A stretch of 63,254 bases of DNA from Micavibrio sp. (GCA_028283745.1 JAPWJZ010000008.1:779762-843015); one strand, 5' to 3'. Counted from the stretch's first letter, positions 9,097-20,082 are shown. Notes: a model not told the origin generated them from the sequence alone. Numbers and translations: made by a program.

Positions 9097-9522
9097 ATGG
9101 CATCGGTAAACACGCAGTTTTCTATTGCCGTCCATGTATTGGCGGCAATTGCACATTACGAAACAACTTTCACGTCGGAGATATTGGCGGGAAGCGTGAA
9201 TGCTAATGCCGTTTTCGTGAAACGCATTCTTGTAAAACTTTCCAAGGCAAAACTTGTTAAAACCACTGTGGGAAAATCGGGTGGTTATGACCTTGCGAGA
9301 AGCCCAAAGAGCATTTCCCTTTTGGATGTTTACGCGGCGGTGAGCCCGCCAAATGCTTTTGCCATTCATGCTTACCCTGACAGCAAGGGATGCGTCGTGA
9401 GTTGCAATATCAAGGACGTTATGGGGAATGTTCTCTTAGACACTCAAAAAGCTGTCGAGGCCGAACTGAAGCAGACGACTGTGGCAGATGTGGTCTCAAA
9501 AATTCGAAAAAAATCCGGGTAG
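9097..9522 (+). CDS. Rrf2-family transcriptional regulator
   Basis: Winged-helix regulator of 141 residues. The N-terminal start (N-T-Q-F-S-I-A-V-H-V-L) and the recognition part followed by G-K-S-G-G-Y-D-L-A-R are family signatures. Only two cysteines are present, close together in K-G-C-V-V-S-C, not the three-Cys cluster of IscR/NsrR, so iron-sulfur binding is doubtful. It resembles the YwnA-like redox or electrophile sensors. One operator copy precedes it and another precedes the next two genes, which are probably its targets. Confidence 0.88.
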   Translation: MASVNTQFSIAVHVLAAIAHYETTFTSEILAGSVNANAVFVKRILVKLSKAKLVKTTVGKSGGYDLARSPKSISLLDVYAAVSPPNAFAIHAYPDSKGCVVSCNIKDVMGNVLLDTQKAVEAELKQTTVADVVSKIRKKSG

Positions 9523-9542
9523 GCTTTTTTTTACCCTATATA

Positions 9543-9559
9543 GATACTATAATAGTATC
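9543..9559 (+). promoter_or_regulatory. Second Rrf2-type operator, upstream of the reductase genes
   Basis: GATACTATAATAGTATC is a perfect 8+1+8 palindrome matching the site at 9077, placed 31 bases before the start of the NADP-binding reductase. The pair supports one regulator controlling itself and the genes that follow. Confidence 0.7.
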
Positions 9560-9590
9560 CTAAAAGACAAATGGAAGGAAAAACAAAAAA

Positions 9591-10175
9591 ATGAAAATAG
9601 GCTTTATTGGAGCAGGAAACGTCGCCGAGATATATGCCCGGCATTTTGTCCGACACGGGCACGAGGTGGTTCTTAGCAATAGTAGAGGGCCGGGCACCCT
9701 GACAGAACTTGTTCGCAGCATTGGCCCAAATGCTAAAGCGGGCACAGTGCAAGAGGCGGCACAGCAGGAGATTGTCATTTTAGCTGTTGGCTGGCAACAG
9801 GCGAAAAAAGCTCTCGCTAACGTTTCTGGTTGGAAGGGGCGCATTCTTGTCGATGCAACAAACAACTCTTCCGGCGAGCCCCTTGGTGGCAAGACAGCAA
9901 GTGAAATCATCGCAGGCTATGCTGAGGGCGCGCGACTCGTCAAGGCGCTTAATACGCTTGTGGTGGATTGGATCGAAGGCTTTTCAGGCAAAAAACTGGT
10001 TCTGTTTCTGTCGGGCGATGATGCAGAAGCAAAACAGAAATTGGCTGGCGCGCTTGAGCAGGCCAAATTCACGCCAGTGGATCTTGGCGGCTTGGTCGAA
10101 GGTGGAAAACTCCAGGACTTTGGCGGCCCCTTGAGCGGACTGCATCTGGACTTACTGAAAAGGCTCGAATTCTGA
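9591..10175 (+). CDS. NADP-binding oxidoreductase (F420-dependent NADP reductase-like)
   Basis: Rossmann-fold protein of 194 residues with G-F-I-G-A-G-N-V-A at residues 4-12 for dinucleotide binding, S-N-S-R-G-P after the second strand (favouring NADP), I-L-A-V-G-W and a V-D-A-T-N strand. The fold and length match the F420:NADP oxidoreductase-like and YwnB-type group often controlled by Rrf2 or HxlR regulators. It has a good AAGGAA ribosome site. The true substrate is not known. The next gene follows by 33 bases. Confidence 0.8.
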   Translation: MKIGFIGAGNVAEIYARHFVRHGHEVVLSNSRGPGTLTELVRSIGPNAKAGTVQEAAQQEIVILAVGWQQAKKALANVSGWKGRILVDATNNSSGEPLGGKTASEIIAGYAEGARLVKALNTLVVDWIEGFSGKKLVLFLSGDDAEAKQKLAGALEQAKFTPVDLGGLVEGGKLQDFGGPLSGLHLDLLKRLEF

Positions 10176-10208
10176 ACATGCTTTAACAAACACAGAAGGA
10201 TAAAGACC

Positions 10209-10973
10209 ATGAGCGATATTGATAAACAAAAACTTGCAGGAAAAATTGCGGTCGTCACAGGCGGCAATAGCGGTATCGGCCTTGCCACAGCGAAGCGCCT
10301 TGTGGAGGAGGGGGCGCATGTCGTAATTACAGGACGGCGCGAGAAAGAACTCAAAGAGGCCGTAGCACTTATCGGCCGAAACGTAACGGCAGTTGCGGGC
10401 GACGTTTCGCGTCTTGAAGATCTTGACCGGCTCTTTGGTGTTGTGAAAGATAAACATGGTCACATCGACGTTCTTTTTGTAAATGCCGGCGCGGGCACTA
10501 TCGCGTCGCTCGCCTCAGCGACGGAAGCTCATTTCGACCAAACTTTCGACGTGAACGTGAAGGGGTTGTTCTTTACGGTTCAGAAAGCTCTTCCGCTCTT
10601 TAAGGACGGCGGTTCTATTATCCTGAACTCGTCTGTGGCGAACGTCATGGGTCTGCCCGGCTTTACCGCTTACGCTGCTAGCAAGGCAGCCGTCAGGAGT
10701 TTCGCGCGTGGCTTTGCGGCTGAACTTAAGGATCGCAGGATTCGCGTTAATGCGATGAGCCCGGGCCCCATCGAAACAGCGGCATTGGACAAGGTAGGTC
10801 TCCCGCCTGAACAGGTTGAGCAAGCAATCGCCGGGTTTACATCTCAGGTGGCGCTGGGTCGTAGAGGTAAACCTGAAGAAATCGCATCTACCATCGTATT
10901 CCTTGCCTCTGATGAAAGCTCTTATATTACCGGGGCAGATATCCCCGTCGATGGAGGCATGGCGCAAGTCTAA
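10209..10973 (+). CDS. Short-chain dehydrogenase/reductase (SDR)
   Basis: Classical SDR of 254 residues. The cofactor motif is T-G-G-N-S-G-I-G at 17-24, the catalytic pair is Y155 and K159 in Y-A-A-S-K, and the serine lies in L-N-S-S-V. The R-R after the second strand suggests NADP preference. The C-terminal G-A-D-I-P-V-D-G-G is typical. It is the last gene of the Rrf2-controlled unit, before a strong terminator. Substrate unknown. Confidence 0.9.
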   Translation: MSDIDKQKLAGKIAVVTGGNSGIGLATAKRLVEEGAHVVITGRREKELKEAVALIGRNVTAVAGDVSRLEDLDRLFGVVKDKHGHIDVLFVNAGAGTIASLASATEAHFDQTFDVNVKGLFFTVQKALPLFKDGGSIILNSSVANVMGLPGFTAYAASKAAVRSFARGFAAELKDRRIRVNAMSPGPIETAALDKVGLPPEQVEQAIAGFTSQVALGRRGKPEEIASTIVFLASDESSYITGADIPVDGGMAQV

Positions 10974-11012
10974 ATCGAAGCGGTGTTATCTTGCCTAATA
11001 ATGGATGATAGT

Positions 11013-11045
11013 AAAAAAGGGGGGGCAGCGTACCTCCCTTTTTTT
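11013..11045 (+). terminator. Rho-independent terminator after the SDR gene
   Basis: A hairpin pairs AAAAAAGGGGGG with CCTCCCTTTTTT (one G-U pair) around a short loop and is followed by T residues. It closes the Rrf2 unit. Confidence 0.85.
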
Positions 11046-11339
11046 CAAGGCTGTGTCCCCGTTCTTCCGTACCTCGTCAGCTACGCTGGCAAAGAATGGG
11101 GCGTGTGCATCAGGGGAGATAACCATCAGCCTCTCCCTCCTTGCCGTTGCTATTGAATGACAAGAAAAAAGGACAGTAATCCTAATTAGCTATGATTGAG
11201 TGGGAATGGATGGCCTGCGGAATAAAGTATTTCCAATGGCTTAAGAATGGCATTAATACATTTGACATAATACTTAAGAATCAGTTAAACTCTCTGAGAC
11301 TTAAATTTTCAGACGGTGTGTTTAATAAAGGAAAAAATA
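11046..11339. other. Intergenic stretch before the lipoprotein gene
   Basis: No gene seen. An imperfect long-range hairpin can form between CCCCGTTCTT (about 11057) and AAAGAATGGGG (about 11091). The end is AT-rich and probably holds the promoter of the lipoprotein gene, whose start is preceded by AAGGAAA. Confidence 0.4.
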
Positions 11340-11882
11340 ATGAGCCAGCCAGCCAGCAAAGCATTTAACGATAACGCAAATGATAACTCGCCTAAATTCA
11401 GAAACGCATTTTTAAAAGCAACGGCGGGGCTGGTGCTTGCGGCGGGAGCATTGGGGCTGGCGGGCTGCGATACCAGACAGTCCGAAGTGGTTTCTCAAAA
11501 CCTGTCACAGGCGGCAGACAACTTTGAAATTGATCGCCGCATTGTCTTTTATAACAGCATTACCAATACATACATGCTGGAAATTCAGGGTAAATGCAGC
11601 ATTAAGCCCGGCCAGAATACGCCCGGCGAGATTGCCGTTATTTGCAAAACCGGCCCCGATGCCTATAAAAAGCACTACCTTGCACAATCCAACAACGTCA
11701 CCTATTTCATGGAACAGCTGGATAGCGCCAATGTAAGCGCTTACAACTACTCCGTAACGTTCAATCCTCAAATTATTGTTCCGGATGTTGTCGTACAGGG
11801 CAGCGGGAAAGATTTGAAAAACGCGGTGACTCCGCGAGCTGGCGTGCTGCAATCTGCGGCGCCTGCCCCCGCACCTAAGTAA
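11340..11882 (+). CDS. Phage-type beta-sandwich lipoprotein
   Basis: Predicted lipoprotein of 180 residues. A hydrophobic segment ends in L-A-G-C-D, with a long polar leader (about 30 residues) before it. The mature part begins S-E-V-V-S-Q-N-L-S-Q-A-A-D-N-F-E-I-D-R-R-I-V-F-Y-N, the conserved opening of the small beta-sandwich lipoproteins found in phages and prophages. Met at 11340 is chosen over 11316 because AAGGAAA lies just ahead of it. No other phage gene is nearby, so this is a lone remnant or a domesticated gene. Function unknown. Confidence 0.7.
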   Translation: MSQPASKAFNDNANDNSPKFRNAFLKATAGLVLAAGALGLAGCDTRQSEVVSQNLSQAADNFEIDRRIVFYNSITNTYMLEIQGKCSIKPGQNTPGEIAVICKTGPDAYKKHYLAQSNNVTYFMEQLDSANVSAYNYSVTFNPQIIVPDVVVQGSGKDLKNAVTPRAGVLQSAAPAPAPK

Positions 11883-11895
11883 GCTCAATCTCACA

Positions 11896-11934
11896 CAAGG
11901 CCGCCGCTGGTTTCTTGCCGGCGGCGGCCTTTGC
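11896..11934 (+). terminator. Terminator after the lipoprotein gene
   Basis: AAGGCCGCCG pairs with CGGCGGCCTT around a loop of about 15 bases. A GC-rich hairpin of the same design occurs at 29551. Confidence 0.7.
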
Positions 11935-12276
11935 GTTTATGCCCGGAACCGTTCTTCCCGCGGCGCAACAAGCGCCATCCGGTCGCAAAGGTTGAGCGGG
12001 AACTTTCAGGCTTTGTGAAAATAGAGCCGGCTTTGTGGCCTGGTTCAATGGCCTGCCGGATCCTGCCTTGTATATCAGCCTGCAAAAAAATCGGTGTTTG
12101 CTTTAGAAATGGGTTTAGAAATAACGAATTCTAATAAGGGTCGATTTCTTTACGTTATGTTATTTGTTGCGCGTGCTGCTTGCTGAATGACCGCGGCTTG
12201 CAGTTGACGAAAATTAACCAGCCGCTCATCAAACTTGTATAATATCAATATCGTCCCGCCATAAGGAGAGTTCGAG
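11935..12276. other. Intergenic stretch upstream of the S9 peptidase
   Basis: No convincing gene. It probably contains the promoter of the peptidase gene, whose start is preceded by AAGGAGAG at about 12261. Confidence 0.4.
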
Positions 12277-14253
12277 ATGACGCATAACCCCGATGCAAAA
12301 CCCGCCGCCTGCGGCACCTGGCTTTCCCCGCTCAGTGCCGAGGCTGTGACGGGCAGCAGCGTGGGTCTTGGCAGTCTTTCCGCCGATGGCGACATGCTCT
12401 ATTGGCTTGAATCCCGCCCGAAGGAACAGGGGCGCAGCGCGCTTGTACGCCGCAAGCCGGATGGCAGCATTGAAGATGTGACGCCGCCGCCCGCAAACAT
12501 TGCCAGCCGGGTGCATGAATACGGCGGGGGCGCCTATGCCGTTAGCGACGGCCGTATTGTTTACAGTGAAAAAAGTGACGGCTCCGTCTGGCTGGTGGCG
12601 GGCAATGCCGCGCCGCGGCAGATTGTCGCCGTCAACGGTTGCCGCTATGCGGATTTTCGCTTTATTCCCGGCACGGATGATATTGTCTGCGTGCGCGAAG
12701 ACCACCGCAACCGCCCGCCGACTGACCCTGAAGCGGCGATTGTACGCTTAAACAACAGCCCGGATGCCGCAACAAATGAAGGCACGGTTTTGGTGAAGGG
12801 TGCCGATTTTTTTGCCGCCCCGCGCCCCTCGCCGGATGGTAAAAACCTTGCGTGGATTTCCTGGCAGCATCCCGACATGCCTTGGGATGCAACACAGCTG
12901 CATACTGCGGAGCTTTCTGCCGCCGGGCTTAGAAATATCCAAACCATCGCTGGCGACAAACAGCGGGAAGCTGTGGTGCAGCCGGAATGGTCACCGGCGG
13001 GCGGTCTTTACTTCTGCACCGACCGCAACAACTGGTGGAACCTTTACAAGCGCGAAAACAATGGTGCGGTTGCCGCCGTCACAACCGAAAAAGACGGTGA
13101 AATTGGCGGCGCACATTGGGTCTTCGGCGGCAAGTATTACGACTTTACGGCGGCGGGCGGTATTGTCGCCGTGCTGTCGAAGGGCGGCAAATCCACCGGC
13201 GTTGCAATCGAGAATGGTAAAACGCGTGATCTTGGCCTCCAGCCACTCGGGCAATGTCCTGTACCGCTCGGCAATGAACTCGCCAATATCGTGACGGCAT
13301 CGGATGCGCCGACAAGCCTGCAACTGGGCGGCCAGGTTATGCGCACGGCGGGGCCTGCGCTGCTGGACAGCAAAAACATTTCCGCCCCGCAGGAAATTTC
13401 ATTCCCCACCGCGGGCGGGGATACGGCGCATGCATTCTACTACCCGCCAGCGAATGACAGTTTCAAGCCGGAAAACGGTGAAAAACCGCCGTTGATCGTG
13501 ATGATACACGGTGGCCCGACATCTGCCGCCAGCACGGTGTTTTCCGCGGCCAAGCAATGGTGGACAACCCGCGGCTTTGCTGTTGTGGACGTTAATTACC
13601 GCGGCTCAACCGGCTATGGCCGCGACTACCGCCAAAAGCTGGATGGCAACTGGGGCCTGACGGACGTGGAGGACTGCGTTGCGGTCGTGAAACACCTTGT
13701 TGCGGAAGGCAAGGCGGACCCGGAGCGTGTCGCCATTCGCGGTGGCAGCGCGGGCGGCTTTACGGTGCTGGCGGCGCTCACCTCCAGCGATGTTTTCAAG
13801 GCGGGCGCAAGCCACTATGGCATTGGCGATCTTATGCTGCTGGCGGCGGAGACGCATAAATTCGAGGCGCGCTACATGGACCGCCTTGTCGGCCCGCTGC
13901 CGGAAACGGAGGCTGTTTACAAAGAACGTTCCCCCATCAACCACCTTGACAAAATGGCGGCCGGGGCGATTTTCTTTCAAGGACTCGATGATAAAGTCGT
14001 GCCGCCATCGCAGGCGCAAACCATGGTCGCGGCAATGCGGCAAAAAGGCCTGCCCGTTGCGCATTACGAATTCGAGGGCGAGGGCCATGGTTTTCGCAAG
14101 GCAGAAACAAACCGCCGCGTGCTGGAACTGGAGCTTGGCTTCTACGCCGATCTCTTCGGCTTCACCCCGCCGGGCCTGACCGAAAAAGGCGACATTTCAA
14201 GGCCGGATAAAAAACAGCCCGCGAAACAAGCCACCAGGATTTCGCCGAAATAA
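12277..14253 (+). CDS. S9-family prolyl oligopeptidase-like serine peptidase
   Basis: Two-domain peptidase of 658 residues: an N-terminal beta-propeller (about 20-350) and a C-terminal alpha/beta hydrolase (about 370-640). The nucleophile is S491 in G-G-S-A-G-G, the acid lies in L-D-D-K-V-V-P (D571/D572) and the histidine is H604 in G-E-G-H-G-F. The M-I-H-G-G-P segment forms the oxyanion side. This fits the dipeptidyl-aminopeptidase/acylaminoacyl-peptidase group. No signal peptide is visible, so it is probably cytoplasmic. It stands alone with a strong ribosome site. Confidence 0.92.
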   Translation: MTHNPDAKPAACGTWLSPLSAEAVTGSSVGLGSLSADGDMLYWLESRPKEQGRSALVRRKPDGSIEDVTPPPANIASRVHEYGGGAYAVSDGRIVYSEKSDGSVWLVAGNAAPRQIVAVNGCRYADFRFIPGTDDIVCVREDHRNRPPTDPEAAIVRLNNSPDAATNEGTVLVKGADFFAAPRPSPDGKNLAWISWQHPDMPWDATQLHTAELSAAGLRNIQTIAGDKQREAVVQPEWSPAGGLYFCTDRNNWWNLYKRENNGAVAAVTTEKDGEIGGAHWVFGGKYYDFTAAGGIVAVLSKGGKSTGVAIENGKTRDLGLQPLGQCPVPLGNELANIVTASDAPTSLQLGGQVMRTAGPALLDSKNISAPQEISFPTAGGDTAHAFYYPPANDSFKPENGEKPPLIVMIHGGPTSAASTVFSAAKQWWTTRGFAVVDVNYRGSTGYGRDYRQKLDGNWGLTDVEDCVAVVKHLVAEGKADPERVAIRGGSAGGFTVLAALTSSDVFKAGASHYGIGDLMLLAAETHKFEARYMDRLVGPLPETEAVYKERSPINHLDKMAAGAIFFQGLDDKVVPPSQAQTMVAAMRQKGLPVAHYEFEGEGHGFRKAETNRRVLELELGFYADLFGFTPPGLTEKGDISRPDKKQPAKQATRISPK

Positions 14254-14300
14254 CGACTGGTTCGTTTTAAGAGCCTTTTGTCACTGCCCGTAGCACCCGT

Positions 14301-14687
14301 TTACGACGCGTTGGGATTTGCACGCGGTTCAATTTTTACGCCGGCCGATGTCGCCTGGGCGCCGATCATCGGGTGGAGATAGGGGCTGCTGCTGTATTTT
14401 TTCCGGTACGCGTCGTCAATTTTTTCGTTAAGGTGGTCGCCGGCGGCGCTAAATTTAACCTCCCGCGTCATGCCGGCAACTGTAATGCGCCCGGCTTTCT
14501 GCTTCATCGCGGCTTTGTACCAGCTGGATCTTTGCCTATTGTACGCCCGCACATAAACGGCGCCGTCAACAACGACTGACCATATCCATGTCGGTGTGCC
14601 GTAGGTCGTTCCATCCGCGCGGTAGGGCGCGATGTGCAGGTCATCCGCCGCGGCAATTTTATTTAATTCATCAGTCGACCATGTCAT
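14301..14687 (-). CDS. DUF2255 family protein
   Basis: Small protein of 128 residues matching the DUF2255 pattern: W-S-T-D-E-L near the start, then T-W-I-W-S-V-V-V-D-G-A-V-Y-V-R and R-S-S-W-Y-K-A-A. The fold resembles split-barrel flavin-binding proteins, but function is not established. Its ATG overlaps the stop of the upstream gene by four bases, making it the last gene of a four-gene operon. Confidence 0.8.
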   Translation of the reverse strand: MTWSTDELNKIAAADDLHIAPYRADGTTYGTPTWIWSVVVDGAVYVRAYNRQRSSWYKAAMKQKAGRITVAGMTREVKFSAAGDHLNEKIDDAYRKKYSSSPYLHPMIGAQATSAGVKIEPRANPNAS

Positions 14688-15451
14688 GGTTTTTGCCCCA
14701 GAACTTCCGTTAAAATATCCTGTACGTTTGTGGCTGTCTCACTGCCCAGGCTTTCCGCCAGCACGGCAACAAAGTCTTTCAGCTGTTCTTCGCTCAAGCC
14801 CGTATTCATGGCCGCTTTGAGGTGGAAACGCAGCTGGCCTTGCGTGCCCGTCATGGCGGCGAGGGCGGATATGGTGGCCAATTCCCTTTGCTTGAAATCA
14901 AGGGCATCGCGGGCAAAAATATCCGCAAAAAGATGCTGCTTCAGGAACGCGTCAATTGTGGGGGCAAAAAGCTGGTAGCCTGCGGGCGCCGGAATAGCGC
15001 TCTGCCCGGCAAGCGTGGCGCGCACTTTTGCGCCATAATCATCTTTATCGGCATTGGCGGGAAGGGGGGATGCATCCTTGCCGTCAATATCCGTCTTGCC
15101 GCTCTTTTTCCTGTCGCCCAGAACCTGCATAAGAGTGTTGATGCCGTTCAGGCTGCGGGGGAAGCCGGCATATGCATACATTTGAATAAGCACTTCCTTG
15201 CATTCGTTAACCGTCAATCCGGCATCAAGACCTGTGCGAAGCGCGGTATCCAGCTTTTTCAGGTCGCCATTGGCGGTGAAGGCGGCAATGGTGACGATAT
15301 TCTTTTCTGCAGGGCTCAAGGACGCGTTCGCGTGTGATTGTTGTGCCATAGCGGTACCTATCGGTTGCATTATGATGAAAAGAGCCGTGACGAGGAGTGC
15401 CCGAAAGACCACAGTGTTAATCCGCCGTGACGGGTGCCAGATATTCTTCAT
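14684..15451 (-). CDS. Exported carboxymuconolactone decarboxylase-family protein (two domains)
   Basis: Protein of 255 residues with a signal peptide (hydrophobic stretch about 16-36, ending A-M-A-Q) followed by two carboxymuconolactone-decarboxylase-like domains. The first contains V-N-E-C-K-E-V-L-I-Q and the second L-S-E-E-Q-L-K-D-F. The lone Cys in the first domain means the AhpD-type C-x-x-C is absent. Its start lies inside the end of the cupin gene (35-base overlap). Such proteins often pair with cupins in aromatic or quinone metabolism. The exact reaction is unknown. Confidence 0.85.
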   Translation of the reverse strand: MKNIWHPSRRINTVVFRALLVTALFIIMQPIGTAMAQQSHANASLSPAEKNIVTIAAFTANGDLKKLDTALRTGLDAGLTVNECKEVLIQMYAYAGFPRSLNGINTLMQVLGDRKKSGKTDIDGKDASPLPANADKDDYGAKVRATLAGQSAIPAPAGYQLFAPTIDAFLKQHLFADIFARDALDFKQRELATISALAAMTGTQGQLRFHLKAAMNTGLSEEQLKDFVAVLAESLGSETATNVQDILTEVLGQKP

Positions 15452-15830
15452 CCGTCACCTTTTCGAGCCATTCGACGGCTTTGCCATCAAGCGATTCCTG
15501 AATGGCGATATGGCTCATGCCGGTCTTGTCGGTTGCGCCGTGCCAGTGTTTCTGGCCGCAGCTGCAGCAGACAACGTCACCGGCGCGAATTTCCTTTTTT
15601 GGCCCGCTCCAGCATTGCGTCCACCCCATACCTGCCGTCACCACCAGTCGCTGCCCCAGCGGATGGGTGTGCCAGGCGGAGCGCGCGCCGGGCTCGAACG
15701 TCACAAGGCCGGCGGAGACGTTGGAATTATCCATGGGCGGGAATAAGGGGTCAACCTGCACGGTGCCGGTAAAATATTCCGCTGGCCCCTTGGTCGAGGG
15801 TTGCGAGCCGCTGCGTTTTATTTCCTGCAT
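15417..15830 (-). CDS. Cupin-domain protein
   Basis: Single-domain cupin of 137 residues. Motif 1 is [14 protein letters not shown] and motif 2 ends H-W-H-G-A-T, giving histidines for one metal ion. It is a clear paralogue of the cupin at 58471, sharing P-S-T-x-G-P-A-x-Y-F-T-G-T-V and W-H-T-H-P-L-G-Q. It is co-transcribed with the carboxymuconolactone-decarboxylase-like gene. Probably a small dioxygenase, isomerase or quinone-related protein; the substrate cannot be told. Confidence 0.87.
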   Translation of the reverse strand: MQEIKRSGSQPSTKGPAEYFTGTVQVDPLFPPMDNSNVSAGLVTFEPGARSAWHTHPLGQRLVVTAGMGWTQCWSGPKKEIRAGDVVCCSCGQKHWHGATDKTGMSHIAIQESLDGKAVEWLEKVTDEEYLAPVTAD

Positions 15831-15853
15831 TTTATTTTTCCTTCTCTGCGGGG

Positions 15854-17083
15854 TTATTCGGTTAACGCGACAGTGGTGTTTTCAGCATCGCATTTCTCGG
15901 GGGCTGGTTTTTTGGCAACCGTGATTCCAAAGAAGACAATTGTGCCGGATGCAAGCCACGCAATGCCGCTTAGGATAAAGACGCCGCTTGAGCCCGTTTT
16001 ATCAAAAGCAAGCCCGCCAAAGTAAGCGCCGACGGAAGCCGCCAGCTGGATGGCTGCAACATAAAGGCCGCCAATGGTTTCCCTGTTCTCTGGCACTTTA
16101 CCCGCCAGCCACGTTGACCAGCAGACGCCGACGGGGCCAAAGGCCGCGCCCCAGATGAAGACGAGCGCCGCGGTCATCCAGACGGAATGCCCGAAGGCCA
16201 GCAGGCCGGCGGCCACGAAAAACAGAATGACCGGCGGTACGGCCAGCGTCTTGTGCATGTTCTTTTTAATCATGCCTTCAGAAAAGAAATTGCCGACAAA
16301 ATATGAAAGCCCGAAAATAAGCAGAATAGCTGAAACCGCATTCATGCTCGCCCCCGTCGTCTGCTCGAGGAAGGGGCGCAGGTACGTAAATGTCGCAAAG
16401 CGGCCGCAGAAAACAAAGCCGATCGCCAGTAGCGCCAACGGTATTTCAGATATTTTCAATACGCGCCACGTTGTTGAAAGCTTTGTAACGCTGAGGGGTT
16501 TAAGCGCGGGCAGGGTAAAGTATTGCGCGGCAAAGGCAAAAAAGCCGATGAGCGCCGCGACAAGAAAAACGTTCCGCCACCCGATGATGTTGCCAAGGTA
16601 GCTGCCCAGCGGCGCGGCAAGAACGGCAGAAAAGGCGCTGGTGCCAAAAATGATTGAAAGCGCCCTTGGTGCCATATTCTCCGGCACCAGGCGCATTGAA
16701 ATGGCAACCGCCATGGACCAGAAACCACCCAGTGAAATGCCTAGTAAAATCCGTCCCAGCAGCAGGAAGTAAAAGTTTGGCGCATAAGCGACGATGATGC
16801 TTGAGGCCGAGAGCAGGAAGGACAGCGTCAGAATAACCGTCCTGCGGTCGAAATTGCGGGACAGGTAGGCAATCGTCAGGCTTGTGATGACGGCAAAAAT
16901 AGAAGTAACGGTGACGGCTTGCCCTGCTGTGCCTTCCGATATGGCAAGATCGGATGACATTAGCGTCAGCACACCTGCCGGCAGGAATTCGGCGATAATA
17001 AGCCCCGCAACGCCAACCGCAAGCGCGCCAATGGCATTCCAGTGCGGCGGCGATGACGCTGTGGTTGCGGGCTCAACGGGCAT
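15854..17083 (-). CDS. MFS transporter (sugar/arabinose-efflux-like)
   Basis: Major facilitator of 409 residues with twelve predicted membrane segments. The loop 2-3 motif is degenerate (Y-L-S-R-N-F-D-R-R-T), and the antiporter-type segment G-I-S-L-G-G-F-W-S lies around residue 115. The family is the DHA1/AraJ-like group. It is the first gene of the operon MFS-cupin-CMD-DUF2255 and is divergent from the LysR gene at 17215, which is its likely regulator. The substrate is unknown. Confidence 0.88.
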   Translation of the reverse strand: MPVEPATTASSPPHWNAIGALAVGVAGLIIAEFLPAGVLTLMSSDLAISEGTAGQAVTVTSIFAVITSLTIAYLSRNFDRRTVILTLSFLLSASSIIVAYAPNFYFLLLGRILLGISLGGFWSMAVAISMRLVPENMAPRALSIIFGTSAFSAVLAAPLGSYLGNIIGWRNVFLVAALIGFFAFAAQYFTLPALKPLSVTKLSTTWRVLKISEIPLALLAIGFVFCGRFATFTYLRPFLEQTTGASMNAVSAILLIFGLSYFVGNFFSEGMIKKNMHKTLAVPPVILFFVAAGLLAFGHSVWMTAALVFIWGAAFGPVGVCWSTWLAGKVPENRETIGGLYVAAIQLAASVGAYFGGLAFDKTGSSGVFILSGIAWLASGTIVFFGITVAKKPAPEKCDAENTTVALTE

Positions 17084-17214
17084 TTTACGGCTTCTCTTAA
17101 AATTTCACTTTTGGGGAATGGTGCAATTTTTTGCTGATCTTCCTTTAGTTTATACTGGAACGTGGTTATTAAAAATGCGATATAAGTTCATGTACTGTTA
17201 ACCAGAGGTTAATA

Positions 17215-18117
17215 ATGAACAAGAATCAGCTTGACGGTCTTATCGCCCTGAAACTCATTGCAACAAAGCGCAATTTTTCTGCGGCGGCGGAAGAGCTGGG
17301 CGTTTCGCCGCCGGCGATCAGCAAGATGATCAAGCAGCTGGAGGCGCGCCTTGGCGTTGCCCTGTTGTCGCGCACCACGCGGAGCACAAGCCTGACGGAA
17401 GCAGGCGCGCTGTTTTTAAGTGAAGCCGGGCCCGGGCTGGAGCAGATTTTTTCCGCCCTGGGGCATGTAAAAAGCTATTCCGATAAACCTTCCGGGTTAC
17501 TGCGGTTAAGTCTGCCGCGGTTAATTTACCCGTCATACCTTGCGCCGATCGTTTCAAGTTTTGTGAAGAAATATCCGGAAATTACCGTCGATCTGTTTTT
17601 TGACGATACGCAGGTGGATGTGGTCGAAAAGGGGTTTGATGCCGGTATCCGGTTGTCCGACATTCTGGCGAATGACATGATTGCGTTGAAGCTGTTCGGG
17701 CCGGTCAAGTTTGTGACGGCGGCTTCCCCGAAATACCTTGATCGCGCCGGACGCCCGAAGCACCCCAAAGAATTACTGGCGCATAACTGTATCCGCGTTC
17801 GCTTTGGCGAGGCAGAGCTGTATGACCGTTGGGAATTTGAAAGCAAGGGGAAGCCGTTTGAAGTCAAGGTCACCGGTTCGCTTATCTTCAATGACACGAA
17901 TTTGATGATTACAGCGGCAACGGGCGGTACGGGTATTATTTATGTCCCGGAAGCCGCCATTAAAGACAAAATCAACACGGGCAAGCTGGAAGTTGTGCTG
18001 AACCAGTATTCTGCCGCCAGCACGGGGTTTTATTTGTACTACCCCAAAAAATCACAGGTGCTGCCAAAACTCAGGGTTTTTATCGACCATATCAAGGCCA
18101 GTGCAGAGCGTTTGTAA
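17215..18117 (+). CDS. LysR-family transcriptional regulator
   Basis: Regulator of 300 residues with an N-terminal winged helix (F-S-A-A-A-E-E-L-G-V-S-P-P-A-I-S-K at about 22-38) and a C-terminal substrate-binding domain. It is transcribed away from the MFS operon, and the 131-base gap is AT-rich and should hold both promoters. By the usual LysR arrangement it controls that operon. The 271 bases after it contain no gene that I can see. Confidence 0.92.
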   Translation: MNKNQLDGLIALKLIATKRNFSAAAEELGVSPPAISKMIKQLEARLGVALLSRTTRSTSLTEAGALFLSEAGPGLEQIFSALGHVKSYSDKPSGLLRLSLPRLIYPSYLAPIVSSFVKKYPEITVDLFFDDTQVDVVEKGFDAGIRLSDILANDMIALKLFGPVKFVTAASPKYLDRAGRPKHPKELLAHNCIRVRFGEAELYDRWEFESKGKPFEVKVTGSLIFNDTNLMITAATGGTGIIYVPEAAIKDKINTGKLEVVLNQYSAASTGFYLYYPKKSQVLPKLRVFIDHIKASAERL

Positions 18118-18388
18118 AACGCATTTATTATTGCAGGATATTTTAAGCCAGCCCGAAAAGTAACAAATTCAGGAAAAGGCTATTTTTCATTATATATAGA
18201 TAAATCAAATATTTAATTATTCTGCAAAGCGGCCTTTCTGCAGACCAAGCAGAAATGAAATAGAATCCGGCATGACTCTAATAGGTTTAGGCATGCGCCA
18301 GCACTGCTGCCAAAGCTATAATGAAGGTATAAGCAGCCAGCCACGACGATCATTTAATTAAACCGTCATATTATAAAGAGACGACACC

Positions 18389-20082
<1,694 letters not shown>

